From positions 1-6,356 of the forward strand of contig JBELHR010000055.1 in assembly GCA_042091275.1 (NCBI GenBank): a stretch of 6,356 nucleotides of DNA. Reading direction: 5' to 3'. Positions 5,794 to 6,356 of the stretch are shown here, in pieces (within the stretch, counting starts at the first letter, position 1; each line of letters begins with the position of its first letter). The stretch is from JBELHR01 sp042091275 (GTDB lineage: Bacteria; Bacteroidota; Bacteroidia; Flavobacteriales; Flavobacteriaceae). The position numbers and the translations under genes were made by a program. A model generated the notes under the pieces. That model was not told the origin of the DNA, searched no databases, and was given only the letters and a program-made list of their open reading frames with translations.

Positions 5794-6356
5794 ATGTCAA
5801 AAATATATTCCGATTTAGAAAATTTAGATCGCAAGGAACGTTTACACCTAATAAATAGTATTACCGGTATCAAACCCGCAAATCTCATTGCGACCTTAGA
5901 CGAGGATAGCGGAGAAAATCTTGCAGTATTTAGCTCTATTATCCATTTGGGTTCCAATCCTGCCCTGATCGGTTTTGTTGTTCGACCAACAGGAGAAGTT
6001 CCCCGACACACCTATAGAAATATCCTAAAAAATAAGACGTATACTATCAATTCCATAGGGACTAGTTTTACAGAAAAAGCACATTATACCTCTACAAAAT
6101 TCGAAGATGATATCAACGAATTTGAAAGGTGTAATATCAAGGCATTTAAATCCGATAATTTTGGAGTTCCTTTTGTCGCAGATAGCGCAATAAAACTGGG
6201 AATGCGATTTGTTCAGGAGATCCCAATCGAATTGAATGGTACTATACTTATAATCGGTAAAATTGAATATATAGAACTGCAAGAGGGTATTCAGGACGAA
6301 TTTGGCGCAGTTGATTTAGAAAAAGCTGAATTAGCTGGTATAGGAGGATTAAATGC
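5794..6356 (+). CDS. Flavin reductase family protein (3' end missing)
   Basis: An open frame runs from ATG 5794 to the window edge with no stop, giving 187 residues; relatives are roughly 200-210 long, so only the last few residues are missing. The N-terminal half carries the split-barrel flavin-binding fold typical of the flavin reductase (FMN-binding, DIM6/NTAB) family: INSITGIKPANLI (20-32), LAVFSSIIHLGSNPALIGF (43-61), then RPTGEVPRHTYRNI (64-77), where the R-HT-NI motif is characteristic. The middle has FTEKAHYTS and the barrel continues to GTILIIGKIEYI. Such proteins bind FMN and often use NAD(P)H to reduce flavin or another acceptor; the true substrate is not predictable here. It is cytosolic, with no signal peptide or helix. 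It is the second gene after tspO (7-bp gap), so co-expression is expected. Minus-strand open stretches opposite this gene are shadows. Confidence 0.88.
   Translation, partial: MSKIYSDLENLDRKERLHLINSITGIKPANLIATLDEDSGENLAVFSSIIHLGSNPALIGFVVRPTGEVPRHTYRNILKNKTYTINSIGTSFTEKAHYTSTKFEDDINEFERCNIKAFKSDNFGVPFVADSAIKLGMRFVQEIPIELNGTILIIGKIEYIELQEGIQDEFGAVDLEKAELAGIGGLN

Noticed and set aside
5775..6282. Two minus-strand open frames (5775-6011 and 6025-6282)
   Set aside because: Both are shadows of the plus-strand flavin reductase gene, whose conserved residues are read in the other frame.

Overview
The window looks like ordinary chromosomal DNA from a member of the Bacteroidota, most likely a flavobacterium. 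The evidence is low G+C content, A/T-rich gene starts without clear Shine-Dalgarno sequences, and proteins with a strong flavobacterial character: a carboxypeptidase-like regulatory-domain protein family, a PIN-PhoH fusion, and a tspO-flavin reductase pair. I see no insertion sequence, phage gene, CRISPR array, tRNA or rRNA. Coding density is high and all seven genes look intact, apart from two cut by the window edges.

Left part (1-1816): the 3' portion of a large Bacteroidota-specific cell-envelope protein (+) ends tail-to-tail with a MarC-family inner-membrane protein (-). Their last 23 bp overlap. A 199-bp divergent intergenic region (1817-2015) then carries the start signals of marC and of the next gene.

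Middle (2016-5243): a PIN-PhoH RNase/ATPase gene (+) converges on a two-gene minus-strand operon. A perfect 9-bp hairpin fills the 28-bp gap between the stop codons and probably terminates transcription from both sides. The operon is, in transcription order, a COG2908 calcineurin-like metallophosphoesterase followed by a GT-B glycosyltransferase that overlaps it by 4 bp (TTGA, with a TTG start). The phosphoesterase would usually be named UDP-2,3-diacylglucosamine diphosphatase (LpxH-like). Its motifs and its glycosyltransferase partner also fit the PlcP type, a phospholipase C used to replace phospholipids with glycolipids under phosphate limitation. This is the most interesting hypothesis in the window.

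Right part (5244-6356): an 84-bp divergent gap leads to a plus-strand operon of tspO and, 7 bp later, a flavin reductase-like gene that runs off the right edge. In flavobacteria I associate this pair with photolyase/cryptochrome genes, which may lie just outside the window; that is inference.

I found no convincing wholly new system. The findings are hypotheses about known but poorly characterised families, plus gene-arrangement details.
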